64,000 bases of DNA from Dasypus novemcinctus (lineage: Eukaryota > Chordata > Mammalia > Cingulata > Dasypodidae): NCBI RefSeq assembly GCF_030445035.2, contig NC_080673.1, positions 155,244,216 through 155,308,215 on the forward strand. The letters run 5' to 3'. The notes beneath the pieces were generated by a model. The model searched no databases. It had not been told where the DNA came from and was given only the letters and a program-made list of their open reading frames with translations. A program made the translations under genes and the position numbers. This document shows positions 12,090 through 22,974 of the stretch, piece by piece; the stretch's first letter is position 1, and each line of letters opens with the position of its first letter.

Positions 12090-12272
12090 AGGGAAGTGGA
12101 TGTGGCTGAAGCAGTTGGGCACCTGCCTACCACACGGGAAGTCTGGGGGTTTGGTTCCCAGTGTCTTCTAAAAAGAAGACGAGCAGACACAGAGAGCACA
12201 CAATGAACAGACACAAAGAGCAGACAGCAAGTGCAAACTGGGGGGGTAGAAAGAAAGAAAATAAATCTTAAA
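12090..12272 (+). mobile_element. DAS-SINE (short form)
   Basis: The head GGGAAGTGGATGTGGCTGAAG is followed by a 'gtcttctaaaaagaagac' junction, an ACAGAGAGCACA body and an AAATAAATCTTAAAA tail. Confidence 0.85.
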
Positions 12273-12639
12273 AGCAAAAGTGGAGGAGGCTGTAAGGAAT
12301 AGTGGGCAGTTCAACTAAAAATACACTCAGTCTTTCGCCTTCCATTTTCCACCACCCCAATAAACCAGAACCTGATTTTAGTCAAAAGCACACAGTACTT
12401 TCTATTCTTTATATAATTGAAATTCCAACTTTAAACAGATTTTTTTAGATAAACTCTTCAGGTCTGGGATATGATATGAAGGGTAGAAAAAGTTTTGATC
12501 CTAACTTTTATTTATCAGAAGAATGAGATTTCCATAGGTTGAGAAGAGGTTCAAAATGCACTACTGCAATTAGCAACATGTAAACACCAACATACAATCC
12601 TTTCATCAACAATTAAGGATGAAGGTTTTTTCTGTTGTT

Positions 12640-12775
12640 CATTTACAGTTATTTACTGAGCATGTACCCTGTGCATAGGTGTATTTTGAAGGCTGGGTTA
12701 CACATGGGGAGCAAAACTGACAGGGTCCCAGCCCACATGGGGCTTACATCTGAGGGATTATTGTTCACTGGCAGA
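12640..12775 (+). repeat. L2 3'-end fragment
   Basis: The L2 tail phrase is recognisable: 'gttatttactgagcatgtaccctgtg ... ggagcaaaactgacagggtccc'. It is ancient. Confidence 0.55.
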
Positions 12776-13502
12776 AGGTAGATAATGAAACCTGTCTCTA
12801 CCTTCCAGGTGCTTCCATTCCAGTCCATAGAGCTGCAGGGCCATTGCTTGACTGGGTCCCTAGGGTATATGCAATTTAGTTTTGCCCTTCACCTTTTCTC
12901 TATGTACACTGACGAGTGAAGCTCATCATTGCCTACGCTTCAGCTCTAATAGCATTCATCAAGACACTATCTTGAATATTCATGAGGCAGTAAATAGTTT
13001 CAAACAGATCATGGTCACATTGATTGGTAGTTTCTTTGAAACACTAATAAAAGTAAAAGCAATTCATATCAGAGTTGATATAGATATTCTTATACAAAAG
13101 TAGTAATAGGTGAAAAATGGTTTCTCATTAAAGGAATTTTAATAAATCTAGAAAATAATGCAAGGAAAAGAATTTCAGATATTTTGTCCATTTGTTTAGT
13201 TCATTTAGTTTAAGGAACCAGTTAGATCATGTGCTCTTCCTTCCCAGAAGAATAAATTTTGAGTTCCACAAGTATGAAATTTTTCATTCAGAAAGTTCTT
13301 TGCCCCAATTCCCTTTTCAATCTCTAGTATTATGCTATTTAAACGTGATCCCCTATCAGTCAATATTGATACTATTACAACCTAGACAGACCAAAATTGA
13401 AATATAAAGGACTTATAGTTAGAGCCCTATTGTAGTTGACCCCAGTAAGATCTGTTTTATTACACTATTTATAACAACTTTTTTAAAAGCCTTCTAGGAC
13501 TG

Positions 13503-14752
13503 CAGGGTCGCTGTCGCTGCCACCACCACCACCACCACCATGGCTCAGTACAAGGGCGCCGCGAGCGAGGCGGGCCGCGCCATGCACCTGATGAAGAAGC
13601 GGGAGAAGCAGCGTGAGCAGATGGAGCAGATGAAGCAGCGCATCGCCGAGGAGAACATTATGAAATCCAACATCGACAAGAAGTTCTCGGCGCATTACGA
13701 CGCTGTGGAGGCAGAACTCAAATCCAGCACCGTGGGTCTGGTGACCCTGAACGACATGAAGGCTAAGCAGGAGGCACTGGTGAAGGAGCATGAGAAGCAG
13801 CTGGCCAAGAAGGAGCAGTCCAGGGAGCTTCAGCTGAAGCTGGAGAAGCTGCGAGAGAAGGAGCGCAAAAAGGAGGCCAAGCGCAAGATCTCTAGCCTGT
13901 CCTTCACCCTGGAGGAGGACGAGGAGGGAGCCGAGGAGGAGGAGGAGGAGGTGGCTGTGGGTGAGAAGGAGCTGAAAAGGGAAGAGGTCACCTTGAAGAA
14001 GAGGAAACTGGGGAAGAACCCAGATGTGGACACCAGCTTCCTGCCAGACCGAGACCGTGAGGAGGAAGAGAACTGGCTTCGGGAAGAGCTGCGGCAGGAG
14101 TGGGAAGCCAAACAGGAGAAGATCAAGAGTGAGGAGATCGAGATCACCTTCAGTTACTGGGATGGCTCTGGGCATCGGCGGACGGTCAAGATGAAAAAGG
14201 GCAACACCATGCAGCAGTTCCTGCAGAAGGCCCTGGAGATTATGCGCAAAGACTTCAGCGAGCTCAGGTCAGCTGGGGTGGAGCAGCTCATGTACATCAA
14301 GGAGGACCTGATCATCCCGCACCACCACAGCTTCTACGACTTCATCGTCACCAAGGCCAGAGGGAAGAGCGGGCCACTTTTCAACTTCGACGTCCACGAT
14401 GACGTGCGGCTACTCAGTGATGCCACTGTGGAGAAGGACGAGTCACATGCAGGCAAGGTGGTGCTGAGGAGCTGGTATGAGAAGAACAAGCACATCTTCC
14501 CGGCCAGCCGCTGGGAGCCCTATGACCCTGAGAAAAAGTGGGACAAGTACACGATCCGGTGAGGACCACGGTTTTACCCATGTCCCCAGGATTCTGGGTG
14601 GCCCGTTCTCCCGTGATGGGGCCCAGGACCATGGCCACAGTAGCCACTCGCCACCTGCCCCTTGGCACTGCTGTTTGCTGCTTTTCTCTTTTACAATAAA
14701 GAAATTGACACATCAGAACTGGGGGGGGGAATAAATAAATAAATAAATAAAT
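13503..14752 (+). mobile_element. Retroposed FAM50A mRNA unit with target duplications
   Basis: The insert has a short GC-rich 5' leader (13503-13539), an intronless coding region, a 3' UTR with AATAAA (about 14694-14699) and an A-tail that has decayed into AATAAAT repeats (14730-14752). It is bounded by 18-bp duplications: AAAAGCCTTCTAGGACTG at 13485-13502 and AAAAGCCTCCTAGGATTG at 14753-14770. They differ at 2 of 18 positions, so the insertion is not very recent. Confidence 0.95.
13540..14562 (+). CDS. FAM50A-like XAP5 protein, intact intronless retrogene
   Basis: The 340-codon frame has no stop and starts [17 protein letters not shown], as FAM50A does; human FAM50A has 339 residues by memory. 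Residues 1-130 are highly charged and lysine/glutamate-rich, with predicted helix or coiled coil. An acidic stretch (about residues 125-145, [13 protein letters not shown]) precedes a basic KKRKLGK motif. The XAP5 domain fills the rest and ends DKYTIR. FAM50A is a nuclear protein associated with the spliceosome C complex; its X-linked human gene is mutated in Armfield syndrome. Differences from remembered human FAM50A cluster in the acidic linker, while the XAP5 domain is nearly unchanged. The parent has introns and this copy has none. Mammals also have FAM50B, an older independent retrogene, but this copy is much closer to FAM50A. The start lies in GCACCACCATGG-like strong context. Expression is unproven. 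Confidence 0.9.
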   Translation: MAQYKGAASEAGRAMHLMKKREKQREQMEQMKQRIAEENIMKSNIDKKFSAHYDAVEAELKSSTVGLVTLNDMKAKQEALVKEHEKQLAKKEQSRELQLKLEKLREKERKKEAKRKISSLSFTLEEDEEGAEEEEEEVAVGEKELKREEVTLKKRKLGKNPDVDTSFLPDRDREEEENWLREELRQEWEAKQEKIKSEEIEITFSYWDGSGHRRTVKMKKGNTMQQFLQKALEIMRKDFSELRSAGVEQLMYIKEDLIIPHHHSFYDFIVTKARGKSGPLFNFDVHDDVRLLSDATVEKDESHAGKVVLRSWYEKNKHIFPASRWEPYDPEKKWDKYTIR

Positions 14753-14774
14753 AAAAGCCTCCTAGGATTGAGGT

Positions 14775-15085
14775 TTACATTTCATGGAACATGAGCCAGA
14801 AACTGAGGACTTGAGCAGTTAAAAAAATTCCTGCCTCTACTTAAGCAAGCCAGTGTCTCTTGGGGAATTCATTGTCACTTTCATTGGAGTTTTCAATTTG
14901 CAGCTTCTCCTGGGGAATTCAACTTCACCTGCATTGAATTTTCAGCTTGATGTCTGCTTGTGGAATTCAGACTTGTCAATCCCCACAGTCATGTGAGTCA
15001 ATTCCTATAATAAATCTCTTAATATTCAAACATGGACATCCTATTCCTGTTTTTCTGGAAAACCCTGGCTAATACAGCTAATGAA
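14775..15085 (+). mobile_element. Partial LTR, ERVL-like
   Basis: The stretch ends 'ttcctgtttttctggaaaaccctggctaatacagc', a 3'-end phrase typical of ERVL LTRs, with TAATAAATCTC upstream as the polyadenylation signal. The left end is unclear. It is an old fossil. Confidence 0.5.
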
Positions 15086-15194
15086 TAGGTAAGTTCACCC
15101 TCCATAAGGCACTAATAAAAGCACAGTGTAGGAAGCAGTGTAGTGTGACAGGGTTCTAGCCCCAGCTTTTTTGATGATTTTAAACTCTTAATCT

Positions 15195-15690
15195 ATATAG
15201 TTTCCTGTGGCCACTGTAAAAAATAACCATAAATTTAGTGGCTTAAAACAACAGAAATTTATTCTCTTACAGTCTGGAGACCATAAGTCTGAAATCAGTA
15301 TCACTGGGCTAAAATCAAGGTGTTGGCAGGCTCTACTTCCTTTGGAGGCTTAAAGGGAAAATTCATTCCTTGCCAATTCAGCATCTGGTAGCTACCAGCA
15401 TTCCTTAGTTTGTACCAGTCATTCCAGTTTTTTTCTAAGGTACCAGGGATTGAACCCTGGACCTCATACATGGGAAGTAGGCACTCAACCACTGAGCTAT
15501 ATCCACTCCCCATGAGAGAGTTGGCTTTATCCATTGTTTGTTTTTAGAAGGTACCATGGATTGAACCCAGGACCTAGTACATAGGAAGCAGGCACTCAAT
15601 CACTTGAGCTACATCTGCTCTCCTCATTCCAATTTTCAAGGTAGCATCTCAAGTCTCCTCCTCTGGGTATGGAATCTCTGCCTGTGTAGT
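15195..15690 (-). mobile_element. MLT1-like MaLR LTR with two SINE heads inserted
   Basis: In reverse orientation the stretch 'gtggcttaaaacaacagaaatttattctct' and following 'ctggagaccataagtctgaaatca' is MLT1-type LTR sequence. Two antisense tRNA-like SINE heads interrupt it at about 15440-15512 and 15552-15628. It is an ancient fossil. Confidence 0.6.
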
Positions 15691-15799
15691 ATGTTTTATT
15701 CCGGGGGGGGCGGGGGAGGGGGCCTTTTTTTTTTTTCAAAATTTTATGTATTTTTTTCTTTATTAGAGAAGTGAGTTTACAAAAACAATCATACCTAAC

Positions 15800-16289
15800 T
15801 GTATTAGTCAGCCAAAGGGGTGCTGATGCAAAGTACCAGAAATAGGTTGGGTTTTTTATAAAGGGTATTTATTTGGGGTAGGAGCTTACAGATACCAGGC
15901 CATAAAGCATAAATTACTTCCCTCACCAAAGTCTATTTGGAGCAAGATGGCTGTTGACATCTGCAAGGGTTCAGGCTTCCTGGATTTCTATGTTCCTGGG
16001 GCTTGCTTTACTCTGGCTTCAAAGTTCCTTCCTTCCTGGGGCTGGCTTCTCTTTCCTCTGCATGCTGACTTCCCAGGACTCCAGTTTAAGTCTTCAGCAT
16101 CAAACTCCAAAATCAAAACTCCAACATTAAAAGCCCTCTACCCTGTCCTTCGCCATGCCTTTTATCTCCGAGTCCCCACCCACCACTCAACACCCTAATC
16201 ATAACTCAGTCATACCTAGGTATAGATCAGATTACAACCATAATCCAGTATTTCTTTTTGGAATTCATCAGTTATATCAAACTGCCACA
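15800..16289 (-). mobile_element. Solo LTR with 5-bp target duplication
   Basis: On the - strand it runs TGTGGCAGTTTGATATA to GGCTGACTAATACA, with CCAAATAAATACCC as polyadenylation signal. A perfect CTAAC duplication flanks it (15795-15799 and 16290-16294). A 5-bp duplication fits ERVL/MaLR. It is 490 bp, has no internal genes, and was inserted in the L1 3' UTR. Confidence 0.85.
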
Positions 16290-16375
16290 CTAACATACGT
16301 CACTCCACCACCATCTTGCATTTTTGTGGAACATTTATTACAAATGATGAAAGAACATCATCAAAATATTACTGC

Positions 16376-16678
16376 TGGGAAGTGGATGTGGCTCAACCAC
16401 TTGGGCACCTGCCTACCACATGGGAGGTCCCAGGTTCGGATTCTGGTACCTTCTAAAAGAACACAAGCAGACATCACCTCCAGATGCAACAGAGCTAGAT
16501 GCCGCCCCAGCCACAACCAGCAGCCAGCAGATATAGCAGCCTGCAGGCAGTGGATGTGGTTCAGCACTTACCTATCATGTGGGAGATCCTGGGTTTGGTT
16601 CTTGGTGCCTCCTGGAGAAGGCAAGCAAACCATGTGGGAGAAGGGGAGGATAAATAAAGTAAAAAAATTAAAAACCTT
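16376..16678 (+). mobile_element. Composite DAS-SINE (two heads)
   Basis: Two tRNA-like heads (GGGAAGTGGATGTGGCTCAA at 16379 and GGCAGTGGATGTGGTTCAGC at about 16545) are joined head to tail by an ACAAGCAGACA-type body. A GATAAATAAAGTAAAAAAATT tail follows. Confidence 0.8.
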
Positions 16679-17093
16679 GTAAGAAAAAAATATATATTAC
16701 TGCTAATTATAGCCACAGTTTGGTATATTTTTCCCACAAACCACCCTATTAATACCATGTGTTAGTATTGTATATATATGTTACAATTCATGTGATAACA
16801 TTCATATATTTGTACTGTTAACCACCATGGGGTTCAGTGTGTTACAGAGTCCCATGCCTTTATAATCCACAGTGTGCATGCATCCAGTGACTCTTTCACC
16901 ACATAGTTGTGCTATAATACTTCAGTCAATTTTAGAACATTTTCATAGCTCCAAGAGGAAAAATCCCATACCCTCTTAAACCCCCCTATTGACCCTTCAC
17001 ACTGACCCTTTTTTGCCATTGCTGCAAAAATATTACATTACTGTTACCTACAGGCCATAAGTTATCTTCAAATCCACTATTACGTGCCTTCAG

Positions 17094-18632
17094 TGTATTT
17101 TTTTTCCTGTCATAATTAAGGTTTTATTGGTTGTTTTGAAGATCAGCACATAGGCACTATGAACAATTTGTATATAATTCTTAATATCCTTACTGAAAAA
17201 CTAAAAAGCCATGTAGTTTTTCTAAAGTTATTCCAGTGACTTTCCAGCTTAAAATTTGGAAGCATGTTTTCCTTAAGAGGATAGCTAATACCAGTATCTT
17301 CAAATGTTCATAAGCATTACATCAAATTCCACTAAGTCACAATTTAATCCCATACACACTACATACATTTCCAATCTTTCACAACATATAACAAAGTTAT
17401 TAGCATAATTGGATGATCTTGACCAAGGATATTACAGAATACAAACAGTTCTGACAGAGCCAAGATCAGGAAGTGGTTCTAAGAAACAGTTATCCTAAAA
17501 ACATGGGAATAGAAGTAATTTAAAATGCTCAACACATATTAAACGCGTGACTGTGATTCCAAATCATTAGTATGTACTGTTTTATAGGTATAAAAACTGT
17601 CCTCCCCCATGGAATGTTAAGTTGACATTCAAGACAGTCAAAGCCTCCTGTAATTCAATTCTGTTCGTACCGAAAAAATAAACAGCAAATGATTTCCCCT
17701 CTTAAAAAATCATCTACATTTGAAAAGTGGCGTCAGGTGGAATTCCAGTCTCCTCCTTAAAAAGATTTCTTCTAGAGCTATTAAAAAACTTGGATTTACA
17801 AAATATCTGATAAAAATATTCCTCTGTATAGAAACATGGTATACAATATTAATCATACTTGGTTTCTTTCTCTCCTACTTCATCAGAGGCTAGACTGTCC
17901 TCATTTTGAGTTTCTCCATTTTTAGCAGGGAAGTCTCTAGTTTCTTGGCTAGCCACTTCAACTCGTTTTCCCTTTTGGTTGTAGTTCTTGTCTGAAGGTT
18001 TATTCTTTCCCACTGTCTTTTTTGGCTTCGTTTCCACTTTTGCAGGAGTAGGTTTAGCTGACAGCCTTGCCAACCCCTCGTGGGCTCCTCCTTCCCCACC
18101 GTTTTGGCCAAGCTGACCTTCCTCTTGGTCATCTTGGTGGTGCTGTACAGCACCCCAAAAGACTTTGTGGGTGGTGGACTTGGCCCGCTGGTTAGGGCAT
18201 CTGTCTACCACATGGGAGGTCCGTGGTTCAAACCCCGGGTCTCCTTGACCCGTGTGGAGCTGGCCCAAGCGCAGTGCTGATGCGCGCAAGGAGTGCCCTG
18301 CCATGCAGGGGTGTCCCCCGCGTAGGGGAGCCCCAGGTGCAAGGAATGCCCACCTTATGGAGAGCCACCCATCGTGAAAGAAAGTGCAGCCTGCCCAGGA
18401 ATGGTGCCGTACACACAGAGAGCCTACACAACAAGATGGCGCAACAAAAAGAAACACAGATTCCCATGCTGCTGACAACAACAGAAGCGGACAAAAGAAG
18501 ACGCAGCAAAATAGACACAGATAACAGACAACCGGGGTGGGGGGGGGTGGGAAGGGGAGAGAAATAAGTAAAATAAATCTTAAAAAAGAAAAAAAGACTT
18601 TGTGAAGACGGGCTGCTGGCCCCTGCCACTTC
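17094..18632 (-). pseudogene. HMGN1 processed pseudogene, split by a DAS-III SINE
   Basis: On the - strand, MTKRKVS (start near 18136) corresponds to the HMGN1 start MPKRKVS. It is followed by KEEPTRG, then in a second frame ARLSAKPTPAKVETKPKK, GKRVEVASQET and the C-terminus ASDEVGEKETKYD. HMGN1 is a small chromatin protein that binds nucleosomes. The copy lacks introns, carries a 3' UTR of about 0.7 kb with AATAAA near 17122-17127, and ends in an A-tail at 17099-17108. A GTGTATTTTT duplication flanks it (about 17092 and 18632). A frame break lies in the nucleosome-binding segment, and a 422-bp SINE at 18170-18591 separates the 5' leader from the start codon region. It is nonfunctional. Confidence 0.9.
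18170..18591 (+). mobile_element. DAS-III SINE
   Basis: A full-length element with tRNA-like head, GTGTGGAGCTGGCCC body and AAAATAAATCTTAAA tail. The perfect 13-bp duplication AAAAGACTTTGTG lies at 18157-18169 and 18592-18604. Inserted in the HMGN1 pseudogene. Confidence 0.95.
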
Positions 18633-19883
18633 TCCGGTGTATTTTTAATTTTATTTATAATGCCTTTCATTCCCATTAAATCTGTTAAAATTTTTTTCGC
18701 ATGCTTTCAAATTCTTCTTTGTGCTTACCCAGTGTCATCTTAATAACCTTAATATCTTTAGCCATCTCAGTGAATTAAGGAAGTTTGAAAATCTGTAATA
18801 AATTGTCTCAATTCCTGCATCACATTTGGAGCTTTAATTTATTTGTTCCTTTGACTGGACCATATATTCCTGTTTCTCAGTATGGCTTGTAGTTTTTTGC
18901 TGGTGCCTTGCCGTGATTTTCTTGATGTGTTTATTATAGGCTCTGGTTTTCTCTTTAGCCTAAGGCTTTCTTGTTAATGGCTTTGTGCTAATGCTCCTCT
19001 TTGATGTTTGGTTCAACTTATTTTAGACCTTTATAATAGCTTGTGGTTAACTAAGTAGTTTTCAGCTCTTATTCATCTGATTCTTGTCCTCAGTATATTG
19101 TATACTCTTTGAGACTGCACTACTTGTGCACTAATATCACCCCCCCAGGAGAAAGCTTCCCTTCCCCTGTTTGTCCTCCAGGAGTGTTAAACTGTTCTGA
19201 TTATTTTTTATTTACCTCTAGGTATTTTTAACACTCTTTTGGTTTGCTCTAGCTGCTATTCCCTGGAGGGTTAATTTTGCTAGTAGGGTTCCCCTGGAGA
19301 CAGCTTTCCCAGATCTGTTTTCCCAGCCAAAACAGGCCCCAGGATCCACAGAAAGGGTGATGATCTTTTCCAATGTGCCCAGGGCAGTAGACCTTAAAGC
19401 CAAACTTCTCTTTTGCTCCCCGAATCTGTACTTTCCTGATGTATCCAGCAGGTGGTGCTCTTCAGCCAGTTGTTCTCAGCCCTAAGGTGGGACTGAGGCT
19501 ACTAGCTGAGCCTGTATCAAACTGGTGTATGGATCCCAACCGCTATTATCTGTGTTTTCTAATCTAATCACAGTCTTCACTGGGCCTTGCCCCTCTTTTT
19601 CTTGGGGAAGAGCCACCTTCAGCAGGCTGTTCCCCACTGTTCCAAGAAGGCGCTGTGTCTCTAAGTCTGCGCAGGCCCTCTACCAGAGACAGTTTTGAAG
19701 CAGAGGCTTTACTTTTGGGGCTGAGCAGGTTTAAGCTGCCTGTTTCTGCAAGAAACTGTTCAAACCTTAGTTCCCTCCCTCCCCGGCTTGGAGTGGGGAT
19801 GAAACAGGGCTCCCAGGCTCTCAGACTCTGCCCTTCCTCTCCTGCTGGGAGCAGGGTCAGAGCTGTGGCTGGGGTGCTTTTTT

Positions 19884-20277
19884 AAAAATTATTATTTCTC
19901 TCCCCCCCCTTCCCTGCCTCCCCCCCAGTTGTCTGCTGTCTATGTCCATTCGCTGTGTGTTCTTCTGTATCTACTTGTATTCTTGTCAGCAGCACCCAGA
20001 ATCTGTGTCTCGTTTTGTTGCGTCATCTTGCTGCGTCAGCTCTCTGTGTGCACTGTGCCATTCCAGGGCAAGCTGCACTTTTTTCACGCTGGGCACCTCT
20101 CCTTATGGGGTGCACTCCTTGTGCATGGGGCTTCCCTACGTGGGGGACACCCCTACATGGCACGGCACACCTTACATGCATCAGCTCATCACACTGGTCA
20201 GGAGGCCCTGGGTTTAAACCCTGGACCTCCCATGTGGTAGGCGGATGCCCTATCTGTTGGGCCAAATCTGCTTCCCC
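19884..20277 (-). mobile_element. DAS-III SINE
   Basis: Antisense full-length copy; the 13-bp duplication GGGGTGCTTTTTT lies at 19871-19883 and 20278-20290. Inserted in L1 5' sequence. Confidence 0.95.
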
Positions 20278-20800
20278 GGGGTGCTTTTTTGTGCTGGGCA
20301 TTTTCCCAAGTACCTGATCAATCAGCATTCTTCCTTCCTAGCTGGGGGGCAGGGTTGGAGCTTAAGTCACTATGTTTTTCGACTTCCACTCTTGTTGAGG
20401 ATGTAGTTAAAATGGAGGCTGCTGGCTTCTTTCTGACTTTGGCAGGTTTAAAGTTTAGCTGTGCTCAGAATTGGAATCTAGCTAGCCAGACTTGCCAATT
20501 AGTAACTGCTACCTATTTGGCTATGCCCCACTCCCCTACTTTTGGTAGGCAGAGTTTCCAATTTCACTCCAGGAGTGGCTCCTGAGGTGGTCCACCATGG
20601 TAGTGGTGAAAATGGACCTACTCCTAGTCTTTACTCTGGTTTGTCAGCCTCCTCCTTCTGTTCTCCCTGGGTGGTGTGTGGTATCTTTCTGACCTTCAGA
20701 ACCCCCCAGAGTGGTGAGTTAGCTCCTTCTGATCACTCCTTCCTGGAAGAAGAGCTGACTCTTAGAGCTCACTACTCTACCACCGTCTTGCTCCTTCCCC

Positions 20801-21161
20801 TGTGGTAGAGTTGTATGTACCCCAGAAAAAACATGTTCTTAATCCATTCCTCTGAGTATAAACTCATTATCCTTTGAAGATGTTATTTTTAGTTAAGGTA
20901 TGGCCAACTAAATTAGGATGGGTTTTAATCCTATTACTGAAGGCTTTAGAGAACCAGAGGCAGGACCCAGAAGCTGGAGGTCAGGGGAACCCAGAAGAGA
21001 AAGGAGGGGACATTGCCAAGTGACAGAAACGCCAAGGAATCCAAGAATTGCCAGCCAGCCAGAATGCTACCCACCCCAGGAGGATGCAGGTCTTCTAGCC
21101 TCTGAAATTGGGAGCCAACCCATTGTGAGGTGTTTGTCTGAGTGGCCTAGAAACTAAGACA
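20801..21161 (+). mobile_element. LTR, ERVL/MaLR-like, abutting the L1 5' end
   Basis: The element begins TGTGGTAGAGTTGTATGTACC, contains 'ggatgggttttaatcctattactg', and ends GAAACTAAGACA. It is 361 bp and resembles the LTR at 2941-3448. It starts at the base next to the L1 5' terminus. It is a fossil without internal genes. Confidence 0.65.
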
Positions 21162-21169
21162 GCCTCCTT

Positions 21170-21295
21170 CTTATAGGGGCACTCGTGATTACATTTAGGG
21201 CCCATCTGGATAATCTAGGACAACTACCCCAAAATCCTTAATTTAATCACATTTGCAAAGATCTTGTTTCCAAATAAGGAAAGGGGAGGCATTAT
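21170..21295 (-). mobile_element. MLT1-like LTR fragment
   Basis: 'cttataggggcactcgtgatt ... catttgcaaagatcttgtttccaaataagga' is reverse-oriented MLT1-type LTR sequence. Ancient fossil. Confidence 0.55.
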
Positions 21296-21299
21296 TTTA

Positions 21300-22540
21300 C
21301 CTACATCATTTTACCTACATTCTCTAGTTTTGACAAGTTTTCTCTTCTGTGAAGCAAAGTGGTTGCATCATATAAACTCTAAAACAGTGCTACGAATAAA
21401 ACTCTACAGTAATGTAAATGTTCTCTATCTGTATTTTCCTAATACAGTAGACTGTAGCCACATGTGGCTATTTAGCACTTGAAATATGGCTAATTCAAAT
21501 GAGGAGCTTAATTTAAATATTTCTGATTAAGTTTAAATAGCCATATGTCACTAATGGCTGTCATATTGTCATACTGGCTATCAGCGCAACTTCAGAATCG
21601 CAAGACTCTACGAGGTACCTTAAAATAAGTTCCTTGTTTCTTCCCCAGGTTTCTCCTCCCTGGTAAAAAACTGCTCCTTTCTTCACCTGCTCTTGCTTAG
21701 TCCAATGGACTTCAACTTTTTTAGTATCAAAACCCCTTTTCACTAAACGTGATTATTTGGAATACCAAAGTGTAAACAGAACTGCACTGGTGAAGCAGGG
21801 TGTGGTTGGCAGTGTGGAAGGAGAAGCTGTGTTGGATCCAGGATCTCATCAGCCCCAGTAACTCATCAAGAAGCAAGAACCACCAGTAGGACTCAGTGGA
21901 GGAGAGCGGTTTATGGTTATTCTTGAAAACTATTTGCTAGAACCTTCAGTCAAACTTCAACTAACACTTGGAGTTTCACACCACCTTTCATTTTGACAGT
22001 AGCTAGAAAATGTCATTTTCTTGGACTGTTTCACTGAACCACTTTTACATAGTGCCATATATATGTGTTCTATGGAAACAACTTGCTATAGCCTGTTAAG
22101 GCTCTAGGAGTGTTTTCTCTCAATTTCTCTCTTATTTAGCATTTGAAGAAGTCACCTCATATGGGTTTTTGTTCTACCAGCACCTCCCCCCTCCACAGTA
22201 CCGACTATTAACAGCACGCTCTCCTAATGAGGGCTCATAGTTCTTTACTCTGGAGGCCACTATCAAAGGATCATTCTCTGATCCATTGTGCCATGGGGCA
22301 CATTCTCTAATTTCTATGAATTAGCTCTCCAAGAAAACCAATAAATGTCAGTTAGCTGTGGTTAGGTGCATACCTACGTCTTTTTCACTTGTTTGCTTTC
22401 CCGCTATTGCAACCTTTTTAAGAAAATATTTAATCTCCTTCTTATTAATCGCCCTCGTATCAACCATAGTTTTTCACTTATGCAATTTGTAAAAAATGAG
22501 AGCACAGATAGGGCTACCTTGTGTAGTTGAGAAAACTCAC
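21300..22540. other. Stretch without a recognisable gene
   Basis: Apart from a short hAT-like palindromic fragment at 21437-21565 (tgtagccacatgtggctatt), I see no gene, RNA or clear repeat. Open frames are short and unsupported. Confidence 0.4.
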
Positions 22541-22560
22541 TTAAGATCCAATCATCTTGG

Positions 22561-22974
22561 TGGCAGTCTTGGCCCAGTGGTTAGGGCATCCGTCTACCAC
22601 ATGGGAGGTCCGCGGTTCAAACCCAGGGCCTCTTTGACCCGTGTGGGGCTGGCCCATGTGCGGTGCTGATGTGCAGGGGGTGCCCTGCCGCCCAGGGGTG
22701 TCCCCCGGGTGGGAGAGCCCCATGCGCAGGGAGCGCACCCCGTAAGGAGAGCCGCCCAGTGCTAAAGAGGGTGCAGCCTGCCCAGGAGTGGCGCTGTGCA
22801 CACGGAGAGCTGACGCAGGATGATGCACCAAAAAGAGAAACACAGATTCCTGTGCCGCTAACAACAAGCAGACAAAGGCGGCCCAGCGGGTGGGCACAGG
22901 GAGCCGACAGACAACCGGGGTGGGGGTGGGGGTGGGGGAAGGGGAGAGAAATAAATAAATTTAAAAAAAAAAAA
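22561..22974 (+). mobile_element. DAS-III SINE
   Basis: Full-length copy with a G-rich tail region and AAATAAATAAATTT end. The 16-bp duplication GAT(C/T)CAATCATCTTGG lies at 22545-22560 and 22975-22990. Confidence 0.95.

Larger units (their letters stand above)
15724..20800 (-). mobile_element. Antisense L1/HAL1-like element with nested insertions
   Basis: A T-run (A-tail) at 15724-15737 starts L1 3' UTR sequence. At the other end, 20800 reads GGGGAAGGAGCAAGACGG on the - strand, a typical L1 5' end. ORF1 coiled-coil sequence (phrases MAKDIKVIKMTLGKHKEEF and QELRQFITDFQTSL, broken) lies at about 18640-18860. No ORF2 sequence is seen between ORF1 and the 3' UTR. The element is therefore either a HAL1-type 'half L1' or an L1 with a large internal deletion. 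It hosts a solo LTR, DAS-SINEs, and an HMGN1 retrocopy. Confidence 0.65.

Noticed and set aside
13483-14175. A 230-codon - strand leucine-rich frame opposite the FAM50A copy.
   Set aside because: It is the antisense shadow of the lysine/glutamate-rich FAM50A coding sequence.
18228-18629. Recurrent 80-130 residue frames with phrases like ICVSFC, CVILLRQLSVC and LGRLHF at many places (for example 4550-4871, 19929-20317, 24592-24973, 39442-39757, 60235-60651).
   Set aside because: They are all the antisense or sense reading of the DAS-III SINE body, recur with every copy, and end with the SINE boundaries. They are not genes.
17849-18676. A 275-codon - strand open frame.
   Set aside because: It is a chance chain of L1 ORF1 sequence, a DAS-III SINE and HMGN1 pseudogene sequence in one frame, not a fused protein.
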